The notes under the pieces were generated by a model, which saw only the letters and a list, made by a program, of their open reading frames with translations, was not told the DNA's origin and searched no databases. 64,000 nt of DNA from Achromobacter spanius (GTDB taxonomy: Bacteria; Pseudomonadota; Gammaproteobacteria; Burkholderiales; Burkholderiaceae_B), in assembly GCF_002812705.1 (NCBI RefSeq), contig NZ_CP025030.1:4340001-4404000 (forward strand). Reading direction: 5' to 3'. The translations under genes and the position numbers were made by a program. The first letter of the stretch is position 1, and every line of letters begins with the position of its first letter. Shown one piece after another: positions 53,781 through 62,659 of this stretch.

Positions 53781-55292
53781 TTACGGCGTCTCTGCGGCCT
53801 CGCCTGCCTCTGCCGCCTCGGCTGCGACGCGTGCATGGTAGGCATCCGTGGCGGCCTGCTTGGCAGCCGCCTTTTCAGCGGCGGCGGCCGCCTTGGCTTC
53901 TTCCGCCGCGATGGCGTCGGCTTCGGCCTGGATGGCGCGCTGGCGAGCCCGTTCCTTTACCTCAGCCACGCCGGCGGCATCCAGCGATTCAAACACGGCG
54001 ATGGATTCCACATGGCCCGTGTGCGGAAACATGTTGATCACGCCCGCGCTCTTCAGCACGTAGCCGCCTTCGTGCACCAGGATGGCGGCATCGCGCGCCA
54101 GCGTTGCCGGGTTACAGGACACGTAGACGATGCGGCGCGGCCGCTCTTGCGCGCTCAGTTCAGACAGCGCTTGCGACACCGCGTGTGCGCCTTCGCGCGG
54201 CGGGTCGATCAGCATGCGGTCGAAGTAACCCAGGCTGCGCAGCCAATGTGCGTCAACCTCGAACAGGTTCAGCGTGGCGAAGCTGGTGCGTTCGCCCAGG
54301 CCATGGCGCGACGCCGCGTCGAAGGCGCGGTCGGTCAAGGCCTTGCTGCCCTCTACGCCTACCGCTTCGCGGCCTTGCGTGGCCAGCGGCAAGGTGAAAT
54401 TGCCCAGGCCACAGAACAGATCGGCCACGCGGTCGGTGGGCTGCACGTCCAGCAGCTTCAACGCGCGCGACACCATCGAACGGTTGATGGCGTGGTTGAC
54501 CTGCGTGAAATCGGTGGGCCGATACGGCATGCGCAGCCCGAATTCCGGCATCGTGTACGACAGCGCATCGGCGTGCTCGGGCTCTAGCGGATGCACGGTT
54601 TCCGGGCCCTTCGACTGCAACCACCACTGCACGTTGTGCTCGGCGGCGAAGGCGCGCAGGATGGCGATGTCGCCATCGGTCAAGGGCAGCAGATGGCGCA
54701 GCACCAGGGCGGTGACGCCGTCGCCCAGCGACACTTCAATCTGCGGCATGCGGTCGGGCGCCGACATGGCCCCGATCATGGCGCGCAGCGGCATCAGCAG
54801 GTCGCTGACGTGGCGCGGCAGCACGTGGCATTCACGCATGTCGGCCACATAGCTGCTCTTGCGCTCGTGAAAGCCCACCAGCACCCCGCCCTTCTTCGGC
54901 ACCACACGCACCGACAGGCGGGCACGGTAGCGGTAGCCCCAGGTCGGGCCCTGCAACGGCGGCAGCACCAGCGCCGGACGCAGCTTGCCGACGTGCCAGA
55001 AGGTGTCTTCCAGCGAACGTTGCTTGATGGCCACCTGCGTGCTGGGTTCCAGGTGCTGCATGGCACAGCCCCCACAGACACCAAAGTGCGGGCAGCGCGG
55101 CACGACGCGCTGCGACGAGGGGCGCAGCACCTCATCCACGCGCGCAATCTCGTAAGACGGCTTGCGGCGCAGCGTGACGGTGGTGACCCGTTCGCCCGGC
55201 AAGGCGCCTTCCACGAATACCACTTTCCCGTCGCGGCGGGCGATTCCCCTGGCTTCCAGATCCAGGGACTCGATACTCAAAACGTCTGACAT
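53781..55292 (-). CDS. rlmD: 23S rRNA (uracil1939-C5)-methyltransferase RlmD
   Basis: Iron-sulfur SAM-dependent m5U methylase of 503 residues. An N-terminal TRAM domain is followed by the 4Fe-4S ligands [10 protein letters not shown] (C-x5-C-x2-C) plus Cys in [11 protein letters not shown] block [16 protein letters not shown] and catalytic [11 protein letters not shown]. After the family end ([13 protein letters not shown], about residue 440) there is an extra tail of about 60 residues very rich in Ala, Glu and Lys, probably a charged helix. The tail is odd but does not disrupt the enzyme. Confidence 0.93.
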   Translation of the reverse strand: MSDVLSIESLDLEARGIARRDGKVVFVEGALPGERVTTVTLRRKPSYEIARVDEVLRPSSQRVVPRCPHFGVCGGCAMQHLEPSTQVAIKQRSLEDTFWHVGKLRPALVLPPLQGPTWGYRYRARLSVRVVPKKGGVLVGFHERKSSYVADMRECHVLPRHVSDLLMPLRAMIGAMSAPDRMPQIEVSLGDGVTALVLRHLLPLTDGDIAILRAFAAEHNVQWWLQSKGPETVHPLEPEHADALSYTMPEFGLRMPYRPTDFTQVNHAINRSMVSRALKLLDVQPTDRVADLFCGLGNFTLPLATQGREAVGVEGSKALTDRAFDAASRHGLGERTSFATLNLFEVDAHWLRSLGYFDRMLIDPPREGAHAVSQALSELSAQERPRRIVYVSCNPATLARDAAILVHEGGYVLKSAGVINMFPHTGHVESIAVFESLDAAGVAEVKERARQRAIQAEADAIAAEEAKAAAAAEKAAAKQAATDAYHARVAAEAAEAGEAAETP

Positions 55293-55409
55293 CTCACGCA
55301 GTCCAGAATTACACGCAACCCATGATTGTAGAAGGACTCCGCCCGTTCCCGGAAATGGTCTTTGACGGGGCCGGACCGCTCCGCCTCCCCGCCCGCCGGC
55401 AAGCCCGGG

Positions 55410-56591
55410 TTATGCAGCCTGCCTGCGGCGCAAGCGCAACGATTGCAGGCACAGCGCCCCCATTGCGGCCAGCGCGGCGGCGGCGCCCACCAGCGGCAGC
55501 GCCGATAAACCCAACCACGCGATCGTCAGGCTGCCCAAGCCGCCCCCCACTGCCGTGCCCAGGTTGAACGAGGCAATGTTCAGCCCCGCGGCCACCGCTG
55601 TGGCAGTCGGCACGTGGTGTTGCGCCAGTTTCAGCAAGCGCAGCGTCAACACCGTCACGATGCAGAAGAACACCAGTCCCAGCACGCCCGCCAGCGCCAG
55701 CACGGCCCAGCCCGAGGCGCGGCACTGGTAAAGGCCCAGCAGCGTCGCAAAGAGCCCCGTCAACGCCAACAATGCGGCGCGGTCGGGGTCCATCTTGTCG
55801 ACCAGGTAGCCGCCCAGCAGGTTGCCGCCGATGGAAAACAGCCCGAACAGCAGCATCGCCGTGCTGAGCCGCTGCACGCCCACGCCGGTCACCTGCAACA
55901 AATAGGGCGAAATAAAGGTGAAAAAGCAGAAGGTCGCCACGCTGACCAAGGCCCCCACCCCTGCCGTCATCAGCATTTGCGGGTGGGCGATGGCACGCAG
56001 CGCGGCCAGGGCGCCAGGCCTGTCTTGCGCCGCCATAGCGGGACCCGCATCGCGCGGCATGCAGTACAGCAAGCCGGCCAGGCCCAGCACGGCCAACGCG
56101 CCGATTGCCAGGAACACCGCGCGCCATGACCAGACGCTGCCCAGGAACGTGCCCAGCGGGACGCCCAGCGCCAACGCCAGGGTCAGGCCGATCCACACCA
56201 CCGCCACGGCGCGTCCGGCGCGCGCCTCGTCCACCAGCCGGGTGGCGGCGTCGGACGCCACAGCCATGAACACGCCATGCGCCAGCCCGACGGTAAACCG
56301 CAGGCCCAGCAGCATCGGCAGCGTGCCCGACAGGCTCATCAGGCAGCTACCCACTGCCAGTATCCCCATGGCCCACGCCAGAATGCGCCGGTCGCGCCAG
56401 TGCGCAACCAGGGCGGTCAACAGGGGCGCACCGATGGCCGCGCCGAAGGCATAGGCGGCGATTGCCGTGCCGACCGCCTCAATCTTGGCGTGCAGGCCAT
56501 CGGCCATGGCCGAGACCAAACCGGCCACCACGAATTCAGAAAGGCCGAATGCAAAGGTGCAGACGGAGAAAAGATAGACAGCGATAGGCAT
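55410..56591 (-). CDS. MFS transporter (DHA1-type exporter)
   Basis: A 393-residue, 12-helix major facilitator. Helix 1 is CTFAFGLSEFVVAGLVSAMA; motif A-like LVAHWRDRRILAWAM lies between helices 2 and 3. It resembles arabinose or purine efflux-type pumps (AraJ/PbuE family) in overall order. The ATG at 56591 is used; a TTG nine bases upstream is a possible alternative. The adjacent LysR gene upstream on the same strand is the likely controller. Confidence 0.85.
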   Translation of the reverse strand: MPIAVYLFSVCTFAFGLSEFVVAGLVSAMADGLHAKIEAVGTAIAAYAFGAAIGAPLLTALVAHWRDRRILAWAMGILAVGSCLMSLSGTLPMLLGLRFTVGLAHGVFMAVASDAATRLVDEARAGRAVAVVWIGLTLALALGVPLGTFLGSVWSWRAVFLAIGALAVLGLAGLLYCMPRDAGPAMAAQDRPGALAALRAIAHPQMLMTAGVGALVSVATFCFFTFISPYLLQVTGVGVQRLSTAMLLFGLFSIGGNLLGGYLVDKMDPDRAALLALTGLFATLLGLYQCRASGWAVLALAGVLGLVFFCIVTVLTLRLLKLAQHHVPTATAVAAGLNIASFNLGTAVGGGLGSLTIAWLGLSALPLVGAAAALAAMGALCLQSLRLRRRQAA

Positions 56592-56652
56592 GGCGTTCAA
56601 AGGTCGACAGAGACAATCGCCGAGCTTAGAAGGGCCACAGTGCGCCGTAAAA

Positions 56653-56689
56653 TAGCTTATTTATCGCTAATTAAGACTTCTGAAGTCTT
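56653..56689 (-). promoter_or_regulatory. Palindromes between lysR and the MFS gene
   Basis: AAGACTTC-T-GAAGTCTT (56673-56689) is a perfect 8-bp palindrome overlapping the lysR stop, and TAGC...GCTA lies next to it (56653-56669). The region is AT-rich and may serve as a LysR operator for the MFS gene; the one-base loop argues against a terminator. Confidence 0.4.
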
Positions 56690-57584
56690 ATTTGACCAGC
56701 CGAACGGCGTCGAGCAAGCGATCCCGCACGGGCGAGGCCTGCTCTGCGTTCCACGCCATCAGCAATTCCACATGCCGCAGCGCCTCGGGCGCATCGGCGG
56801 CAATCGGGCGGAACACGACGTCGTCGCCCCCGGCCCGGGCCAGCGACGCGGGCAGCAAGGCCACGCCGAAGCCCGCCGCCACCAAGGCCGCCACCGTCTG
56901 CAATTGGCGGGCCTCCTGCGCCACTTTGGGCACGAAGCCCGCCGCTTGGCAGAGCTGGGTCAGTTGATCGTGAAAGCCTTGCCCCAAACGCCGGGGCGAA
57001 CCCACGAACGGTTCGTCTTTCAACGCGGCCAAGTCCACCACCGCTTCGCCCTCCAGGCGATGCCCGGCCGGCAAGGCAACCTGGACAGGCTCATGCAACA
57101 GGCGTTCGAATTGCAGGCTGGGTGTGGTGGCGCCCGGTGTGCGCATGAAACCTATGTCGGCGCGCCCTGCTTCCAGCGCCTGCACTTGCTCGTGCGTGGT
57201 CGCCTCTTGCAAGGTGAAGGCGACCGCCGGATTCGCATCGCGAAAACCGCGCAGCGCACGCAGCAGCGGCGCATAAGGCGCGATGTTGATGAACGTCAGC
57301 GTCAGGTGGCCGTCCATGCCTTGCGCCACGCGCCGCGTATGCGTCACGCTGTCTTCGAGTTCACGCAGAATGCGGCGCGCGGACTGCAGAAATGCCGCGC
57401 CCGCCGCCGTCAGGGCCACGCTGCGATTGGTGCGCTCAAACAACTGCGCGCCAATGTCGGCTTCAAGCCGTCGGATGGCCTGGCTGAGCGGCGGCTGCGC
57501 CATGTGCAGGCGCTGCGCCGCGCGATTGAAATGCAGGGTTTCCGCCACGGCGACAAACTGCCGCAACAACCGGGTTTCGATCAT
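56688..57584 (-). CDS. LysR family regulator
   Basis: A 298-residue protein starting MIETRLLRQFVAVAETLHFNRAAQRLHMAQPPLSQAIRRLEADIGAQLFERTNRSV, the LysR helix-turn-helix, with effector domain blocks LTFINIAPYAPLLRALRGF and GRADIGFMRTPG. The N-terminus resembles regulators of aromatic or drug-efflux genes. It is upstream of, and in line with, the MFS exporter gene. Confidence 0.88.
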   Translation of the reverse strand: MIETRLLRQFVAVAETLHFNRAAQRLHMAQPPLSQAIRRLEADIGAQLFERTNRSVALTAAGAAFLQSARRILRELEDSVTHTRRVAQGMDGHLTLTFINIAPYAPLLRALRGFRDANPAVAFTLQEATTHEQVQALEAGRADIGFMRTPGATTPSLQFERLLHEPVQVALPAGHRLEGEAVVDLAALKDEPFVGSPRRLGQGFHDQLTQLCQAAGFVPKVAQEARQLQTVAALVAAGFGVALLPASLARAGGDDVVFRPIAADAPEALRHVELLMAWNAEQASPVRDRLLDAVRLVK

Positions 57585-57594
57585 TGCAACGCGA

Positions 57595-57951
57595 TCAGTC
57601 CAGCTCAGCCCGGGAAAACAGGTCCTGAATCAGCTTCCTGTCTTCGCAAGCGGCCTTGAACGCCAACGCGAAGGTCTTGAGCGCTTCGCTATCCGACGAA
57701 TAGGCGCAGAACGTATCGGCTTCCGGATCGAAATCGATCAACTCATCGAGTTCGGGCGTTTTCTCGTTCAGAAAAACCAGCGCCAACGACGTCCAGTCAT
57801 AGCCCGTGCCCAGAAACCCCTCTTCCCTTCTGCGGCGAAAAACCTCTTCCTTGTATTCCCCAACAATGAGGCTTACCGAGAAGTTGCCTTCGTACTCCAT
57901 CCAGGAAAACGGCTTGATTGTTTCTTCGAAATCGATAGTCACTGCGCTCAA
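57595..57951 (-). CDS. Imm51-family immunity protein (orphan)
   Basis: A 118-residue acidic cytosolic protein. I recognise the Imm51 pattern: FSWMEYEGNFSVSLIVGEYKEEVFRRRREEGFLGTGYDWTSLALVFLNEK, then FDPEADTFCAYSSDSEALKTFALAF and the end LIQDLFSRAELD. Members protect cells against polymorphic toxins delivered by contact-dependent systems. No toxin, Rhs, VgrG or CdiA gene is in this window, so it appears to be an orphan that defends against neighbours' toxins or has another role. It lies 10 bp upstream of the LysR gene, in the same direction. Confidence 0.75.
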   Translation of the reverse strand: MSAVTIDFEETIKPFSWMEYEGNFSVSLIVGEYKEEVFRRRREEGFLGTGYDWTSLALVFLNEKTPELDELIDFDPEADTFCAYSSDSEALKTFALAFKAACEDRKLIQDLFSRAELD

Positions 57952-58112
57952 AGCTCCTTGAATCGCCGGCCGCCGACAGTAGCGGCCAGGCTGATGCGCG
58001 GAAAGTCCCCCGCCGCATCTTGTGCGCGCCCATTAGAGGCAATTATTGCGATGTGCGCAACGCGGTTCGTAGTGAAGCCCCGTTGCCCGGGGGCTTTGCC
58101 ACCCATTGCAGG

Positions 58113-58169
58113 ATAAAAAAAGGGGAATTGAAGGGGACTGTCCCATCAGGCAGTCTCCTTCAATTCCCC
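58113..58169 (-). terminator. Strong rho-independent terminator of the TorF-like gene
   Basis: A 19-bp stem with one mismatch (58122-58140 with 58151-58169; arms read GGGGAATTGAAGG...), followed on the minus strand by a run of seven T's (58114-58120 on plus). It is unusually long and lies 40 bp past the gene end. Confidence 0.9.
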
Positions 58170-58209
58170 AAACGTCGGCGCCTGTTACAGCGCCGCCACG
58201 GATTTCAAA

Positions 58210-58962
58210 TCAGAATGCACGCGCCACGGAAAACACCGCGCCTATCCGGCCGGACGGATGGCCGTATTTGGTGGGCAACCAGTTGTCCTTGGTGGCGCCC
58301 ACCGCGGCCAGCCCCAGCACCCAGCCCTTCAGGTCCTTGGTGACGCCAACCTTGTAGTCGACGTAATGGCCGATGGAATCGCCGTCCATATTGGATTGGT
58401 TTTTCAGCTTTTGATAACCCAGGTGCCCCAACAAGCCCCATCCGTCGCCCAGGTCGAACGTGGCCGTACCGTCCAGGTACCAGGTGCCTTTGCTGTCCGG
58501 GGTGCTGAAGAAGTCGCTGGGCGTGTAGGAGTACTTCAACGAGTAATTGCCGTAGGACGCGCCCAGGTACAGGTCGGTGTTGTTGTAGTTGCCGCCCTTG
58601 GGAGAGCTGGAACCCGGGTAGTAGTAATGCAGCACACCGGCGTCCAGGGTGAATCCGCCGCCTACGTCGCCTTTCCAGCCGCCGTAGAAATCCATTTCGA
58701 GGTTGCCGTCGGTGAATACGAAGTCCGAGACGTTGGAGTTCCAGTTGCCCAGATAGAAGCCGGAACTATGGGCCAGGTCGAAGCCCACCTGCACGGCGGG
58801 ACGGAAATCGGTTTGTGAATAGCCGCGGAAGCGATAGTCGCTGACGATGGCCGCGTTACCGCTTAGCGAAAAACCGGCTCCCAGGTCGGTGGGTTCGGCC
58901 TGGGCCGTCGAGGCGAAACAAGCAGCAAGCGCAAAGGGCAAGGCTAGCAACGTCTTCTTCAT
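58210..58962 (-). CDS. TorF-family putative porin
   Basis: An outer-membrane beta-barrel-like protein of 250 residues with a signal peptide MKKTLLALPFALAACFASTAQA. The family marks are VSDYRFRGYSQTDFRPAVQVGFDLAHSSGFYLGNW, YGGWKGDVGGGFTLDAGVLHYYYP and the C-terminal aromatic residue of ARAF. TorF relatives are often linked to the PII/ammonium transporter genes; none of those lie here. The transported molecule is unknown. Confidence 0.85.
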   Translation of the reverse strand: MKKTLLALPFALAACFASTAQAEPTDLGAGFSLSGNAAIVSDYRFRGYSQTDFRPAVQVGFDLAHSSGFYLGNWNSNVSDFVFTDGNLEMDFYGGWKGDVGGGFTLDAGVLHYYYPGSSSPKGGNYNNTDLYLGASYGNYSLKYSYTPSDFFSTPDSKGTWYLDGTATFDLGDGWGLLGHLGYQKLKNQSNMDGDSIGHYVDYKVGVTKDLKGWVLGLAAVGATKDNWLPTKYGHPSGRIGAVFSVARAF

Positions 58963-59270
58963 GGTGCGGAGTCCTGATCGGATTTAACGAGGAGGAGGAC
59001 GGCCTGTGGCGCATCCCTTTGACCGGTTTTGCAGCGGTTAATACCGGTTCATGCTTCCTGAAGCAATGTCCGTGCCAGGTTTCTGCGGCGTAACAAGCGG
59101 GTATCGCGCGAGGTGATGACAGAGTGACAAGCAGTAATTCCGACACAGGACGCGGGGATGCACGCACCAAAATCGGGCGCGCCGCGCCATGCCAGCGTCA
59201 GGTCGTGCATCACCATGGGGAATTTGCGCCAAACTGGTTCAACGCGCGGGCTGATGTGGGCAACCGGGGC
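58963..59270. other. Non-coding stretch upstream of the TorF-like gene
   Basis: Approximately 310 bp with short ORFs only in overlapping frames and no ribosome sites. It contains several GCAC/GTGC-type motifs (around 59158-59168 and 59204-59211), but I cannot assign a regulator. It presumably holds the TorF promoter. Confidence 0.4.
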
Positions 59271-59309
59271 AAACAAAAACCCCGGCACGCGGGGAACGCG
59301 TCCGGGGTT
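59271..59309 (-). terminator. Terminator of the Spy/CpxP-like gene
   Basis: On the minus strand, AACCCCGG/CCGGGGTT (59278-59285 and 59302-59309) plus ACGCG/CGCGT inside form a GC-rich stem. A T-rich tail from 59271-59279 follows. Confidence 0.85.
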
Positions 59310-59393
59310 GTCGACAAGGCGCCCGCCCCATGATGGCGGCGGACGATGGCCGGCGTAGTTGGCCCGCGTAGTTGACCGGTTTAGTTGACCGGT

Positions 59394-60017
59394 TTAGTTG
59401 GCCAAAGGCGGCGGAGGAGGAGCATCGGCACCTTCAGGCGGCGGCATGCCGCCCTTGCCCTTGCCATGGCGGGCTTCCATCTTGGCGTGGCGTTCCTGCA
59501 TCTTGGCTTCGCGCTCCTTGACGATCTTCGTCACTTGCCCGCGTTGCGTATCGTTCAGGCTATCCCACACTGCCAGCCACTGGTCGCGAACCTGCTTGGC
59601 CTGGCCGCCGAACTGATCGCGTGATTGCTCCGACTGCGCCATCAGCGCGCGCGGGTCGAGTTTGCCGCTGTCGAGCTGCGTCTTCAACAGGTCATGGCGC
59701 TTGCCACCAGCCTCGCGCATGGCCTTGTGCAGGTCGCGCTGGCCTTCCTGCGCGGTCTTGAACAGCGCCTGCTGTTTCTCGTCCAGCTTCAGTTGATCAA
59801 CCTGCGCCTTGGACACGGGGCCCAGGCCGGGGATGAACAGGCCGTCGCGCTTGCCCTTGTGGAACTCACCACCGCGCGGGCCGTGGTGCTGCATGGAAGC
59901 CGGGCCGCCATCGGCGGGAGCCGCAGGCGCGGCCACGGCGGAGCCAGCCATCAAGCCGCCCGTCGCGGCGACAAATGCAAGAGCGGCCAAATTGGAGCGA
60001 AGTGCGAATCGGGACAT
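59394..60017 (-). CDS. Spy/CpxP-like periplasmic protein
   Basis: A 207-residue exported protein with a signal peptide MSRFALRSNLAALAFVAATGGLMAGSAVAAP. LKLDEKQQALFKTAQEGQRDLHKAMREAG and SLNDTQRGQVTKIVKEREAKMQERHAKMEARHG are amphipathic helices with LTxxQ-like repeats typical of the Spy/CpxP fold. Members act as ATP-independent chaperones or metal/envelope stress sensors in the periplasm. It is Gly/Pro-rich at the end (GMPPPEGADAPPPPPLAN), which is unusual. The start 60017 is preferred over an ORF start that runs into the next gene. Confidence 0.72.
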   Translation of the reverse strand: MSRFALRSNLAALAFVAATGGLMAGSAVAAPAAPADGGPASMQHHGPRGGEFHKGKRDGLFIPGLGPVSKAQVDQLKLDEKQQALFKTAQEGQRDLHKAMREAGGKRHDLLKTQLDSGKLDPRALMAQSEQSRDQFGGQAKQVRDQWLAVWDSLNDTQRGQVTKIVKEREAKMQERHAKMEARHGKGKGGMPPPEGADAPPPPPLAN

Positions 60018-60186
60018 AAGTGTCTCCTGAAAGTGAAGAAAGCGAGGCCATTGTGCGGTTGGCCTGGTTTCAACCGGGTTTCGCGCCCGCGGTCCATGTT
60101 TCAGTCGATTGCGCCTGCGCCAGACGTGAAAACGGGGCCTTGCGGGGCCCCGTCGTATCCTGGCCTGCGCCAGCGCAATGCAGGCG

Positions 60187-60966
60187 TCAGGGGGCGTCCC
60201 ACGCCGCCATGTATTCCTTCCAGTGCGGCGCGTCGCTGGCCGACAGCGTGTCGCGCACCAGGGATACTTCGGCGTCGTAGCCGGTGCGGTCCAGCTCGCC
60301 ACGCAGGAAGCGGAAGCGGCAGTACACCAGCCACGTGTTGACGACGTCGGTTTCGCAGTAGGCGCGGACTTCGTCGGCGCGGCCCGTATTCCAGGCTTCC
60401 CAAACCTTGCTGCCGTCCATCCCCAGCTTGCCGGGAAAGCCGCACAGCTTGGCCAGGTCGTCCAGGGGCGCGTTGGCGCGGCCGTTGTACTTGGCCAGCA
60501 CGTCCATCAGGTCCACATGGCGCGTGTGGTAGCGCGCAATGTAGTTGTTGAACTTGAAGTCGCGGTCTTCTTCGCCCATGTCCCAATAGCGGGGCGCGGG
60601 TACGCCCAGGATCAGGCTGCGGTAATGCAGAACCGGCAGGTCGAAACCCGACCCGTTCCAGCTCACCAGCTTGGGCGTGTAGCGTTCGATGGTCTTGAAG
60701 AAGCCGGCCAGCAACGCGGCTTCGGGGTCGTCGGGTTGCCCCAGCGTCTTGACGCGAAAGCCCTGATCGTCGCGGAACACGCAGCCCACCACCGCGACCT
60801 TGTGCAGGTGCAGGGGCAGGAAATCATGGCCTACGGCCTCGCGCCGCGCGGCCAGCGCACGTTCGACGACGTCCTGGTCCGAAACATCCGCCCCCCAGCC
60901 GTTGAGCTTGCGCAGCCCATTGGCATCGGGGATGGTTTCCAGGTCGAATACCAGGGTGGGCGTCAT
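60187..60966 (-). CDS. 3'-5' exonuclease (PolB-like, DEDDy)
   Basis: A 259-residue nuclease with all four acidic motifs: VFDLETIPD (Asp, Glu), LVSWNGSGFDLPVL (Asp), and AYCETDVVNTWLVY (Asp with Tyr four residues before, the DEDDy type). The family is the predicted PolB-like 3'-5' exonuclease often encoded next to 23S rRNA methylase or nlpD genes. Its start overlaps the nlpD stop by 4 bp, so it is translationally coupled to the surE-pcm-nlpD operon. Confidence 0.85.
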   Translation of the reverse strand: MTPTLVFDLETIPDANGLRKLNGWGADVSDQDVVERALAARREAVGHDFLPLHLHKVAVVGCVFRDDQGFRVKTLGQPDDPEAALLAGFFKTIERYTPKLVSWNGSGFDLPVLHYRSLILGVPAPRYWDMGEEDRDFKFNNYIARYHTRHVDLMDVLAKYNGRANAPLDDLAKLCGFPGKLGMDGSKVWEAWNTGRADEVRAYCETDVVNTWLVYCRFRFLRGELDRTGYDAEVSLVRDTLSASDAPHWKEYMAAWDAP

Positions 60967-61817
60967 TTTGCGGGCAGGTACTGCATGGGATCGACCGGCG
61001 TGCCCTGGCGGCGAATTTCAAAGTGCAGGCGCGGCGACGTAGTGTCGCTTTGGCCAAGTTCGGCGATCTTGGCGCCGCGCTTGACGTTCTGCCCCGTCTT
61101 CACAAGCAAGGAGCGGTTATGCGCGTAGGCCGTGATGAAACCGTTCTGATGTTCAACGATGATCAGGTTGCCCAAGCCGCGCACGCCATTGCCGCTGTAC
61201 TTGACCAAGCCATCCGCGGCGGCGGTGATCGGGTCGCCCAGGGCACCGGAAATGTCGATGCCCTTGCTGCTGGCGTTGAAGGTCTGCACGATGGGGCCGT
61301 TGGCCGGCCATGCCCAATTGATGACGCTGGCATCCGCCGCGCGCGGCGTGGGCTTGACGTCGACCGGCGCCGGGGCGGGCGTGGCGTCCGGAGGCGGGTT
61401 GGTGGCGACGGGGGTTTCTGGCTGGTCCAGCGGGCGCGGCTGCGGCTTGGCGCTGGCGATGGGCGCGGGTTGCGCGCCCGTGCTGGCGCCACCCGACATC
61501 TTCAGCACCTGGCCGACCGAGATCTGGTTGGGATCGCTGAGGTTGTTCCAGCGCTTGACGCTTTCGATATCCACGTTGTTGGCGCGGGCGATCTTGTAAA
61601 GCGTGTCGCCCGGCTTGACCACATAGCTGCCACCGGGCTGGCCCGTTGACGCTGGCTGTCCGTTGGTCATGTCGACCACCGGCGCGCGAGTTCCTTTTGA
61701 TGCGCAGCCGGCCAGAATAGCCAGGCTGAGTGCCCCCGCGACGAAGAGCGGGCGGCGCAGGCGCGTCATGGACGCGCCCATAGTCATATCGGTCAGTTGC
61801 GACTGCCCGTTGAGCAT
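60963..61817 (-). CDS. nlpD: Lipoprotein NlpD-like murein hydrolase activator
   Basis: A 284-residue outer-membrane lipoprotein that activates the septal amidase in cell separation. The lipobox is LAGC (in AILAGCASKG). A LysM domain follows (YVVKPGDTLYKIARANNVDIESVKRWNNLSDPNQISVGQVLKM), then a Pro/Ala-rich linker and a degenerate LytM/M23 domain. In that domain the catalytic HxxxD and HxH residues are absent (NASSKGIDI and YAHN), as in NlpD activators. The start 61817 has AGGAG upstream; 61769 would give a shorter signal peptide and is a possible alternative. In many proteobacteria the stress sigma factor rpoS follows nlpD; here an exonuclease does. Confidence 0.88.
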   Translation of the reverse strand: MLNGQSQLTDMTMGASMTRLRRPLFVAGALSLAILAGCASKGTRAPVVDMTNGQPASTGQPGGSYVVKPGDTLYKIARANNVDIESVKRWNNLSDPNQISVGQVLKMSGGASTGAQPAPIASAKPQPRPLDQPETPVATNPPPDATPAPAPVDVKPTPRAADASVINWAWPANGPIVQTFNASSKGIDISGALGDPITAAADGLVKYSGNGVRGLGNLIIVEHQNGFITAYAHNRSLLVKTGQNVKRGAKIAELGQSDTTSPRLHFEIRRQGTPVDPMQYLPAK

Positions 61818-61834
61818 ACGTTTCTCCTGTTTGC

Positions 61835-62659
61835 TCAAGATTGTATTCCGGCGCGTAGCGGCACAAAGCGCACGGCCTCTAATTCAGTGCGTTTCCAGCT
61901 GGCCGCGCCGGTGCGTTCGATCAACACCAGGCGCTGGTTGGTGCCCCCTTCGGGGGCGATCAGGCGTCCGCCAGGCGCAAGCTGCGTGAGCAGCGCTTGC
62001 GGAATGGCCAAGCCAGCGGCAGCCACAACGATAGCATCGAACGGCGCCACGCCGGGCAGGCCCAAAGTGCCATCGCCATAGATCAGGCGGATGCGCGTGG
62101 TCAGCCGCAAGGCGCGCAGATGCTCGCGCGCCAGCTCGTAAAGACCACGGATACGTTCGATGGAATGCACTTCACGCACAAACTGCGCCAGCACCGCCGC
62201 CTGGTAGCCGCAGCCCGCTCCGACTTCCAGCACGCGCGTCGGCGTCCGGTCCTCGCACGCTGCCGCGATCATGCGCGCAACCACCCAAGGCTGCGAGATG
62301 GTTTGTGAATGCCCGATGGGAAGCGCCGCATCTTCGTAGGCACGGCTGGCCAGGGCTTCATCCACGAACAAGTGGCGTGGCACGGCGGCCATGGCGTTCA
62401 GCACGCGCTCGTCGCTGATGCCCTGCCCTCGCAGCCGCTGCACCATGGCCTGGCGCAAACGGTCGGAGTTCAGCCCAAGATTGTTGCCCGAGGCCGGCGC
62501 GGGAGCCTGCGCCTGGCGAGGCAAAGTGGCCGCGGAAATGCGGGTGTTGCTGTTGGTGGCGGTAACGCCGGGGCTGAGCCGGCCTGAGTCGTAGCGGACC
62601 GGGCTGGGACGCCCGGGCACCGCCTGCGACACATCGGGTTGACTTACGCGTTTGCGCAT
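61835..62659 (-). CDS. pcm: Protein-L-isoaspartate O-methyltransferase
   Basis: A protein-repair enzyme that methylates isoaspartyl residues with SAM. It has 274 residues from the ATG at 62659, with an N-terminal extension of about 55 residues of unclear role ([12 protein letters not shown]...). The PCMT domain includes [55 protein letters not shown] and [23 protein letters not shown]. It overlaps surE by 16 bp. Confidence 0.92.
   Translation of the reverse strand: MRKRVSQPDVSQAVPGRPSPVRYDSGRLSPGVTATNSNTRISAATLPRQAQAPAPASGNNLGLNSDRLRQAMVQRLRGQGISDERVLNAMAAVPRHLFVDEALASRAYEDAALPIGHSQTISQPWVVARMIAAACEDRTPTRVLEVGAGCGYQAAVLAQFVREVHSIERIRGLYELAREHLRALRLTTRIRLIYGDGTLGLPGVAPFDAIVVAAAGLAIPQALLTQLAPGGRLIAPEGGTNQRLVLIERTGAASWKRTELEAVRFVPLRAGIQS

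Noticed and set aside
59049..59288. A 79-codon minus-strand ORF upstream of the TorF-like gene
   Set aside because: No ribosome site, no homology I recognise, and overlaps the terminator of the upstream gene.
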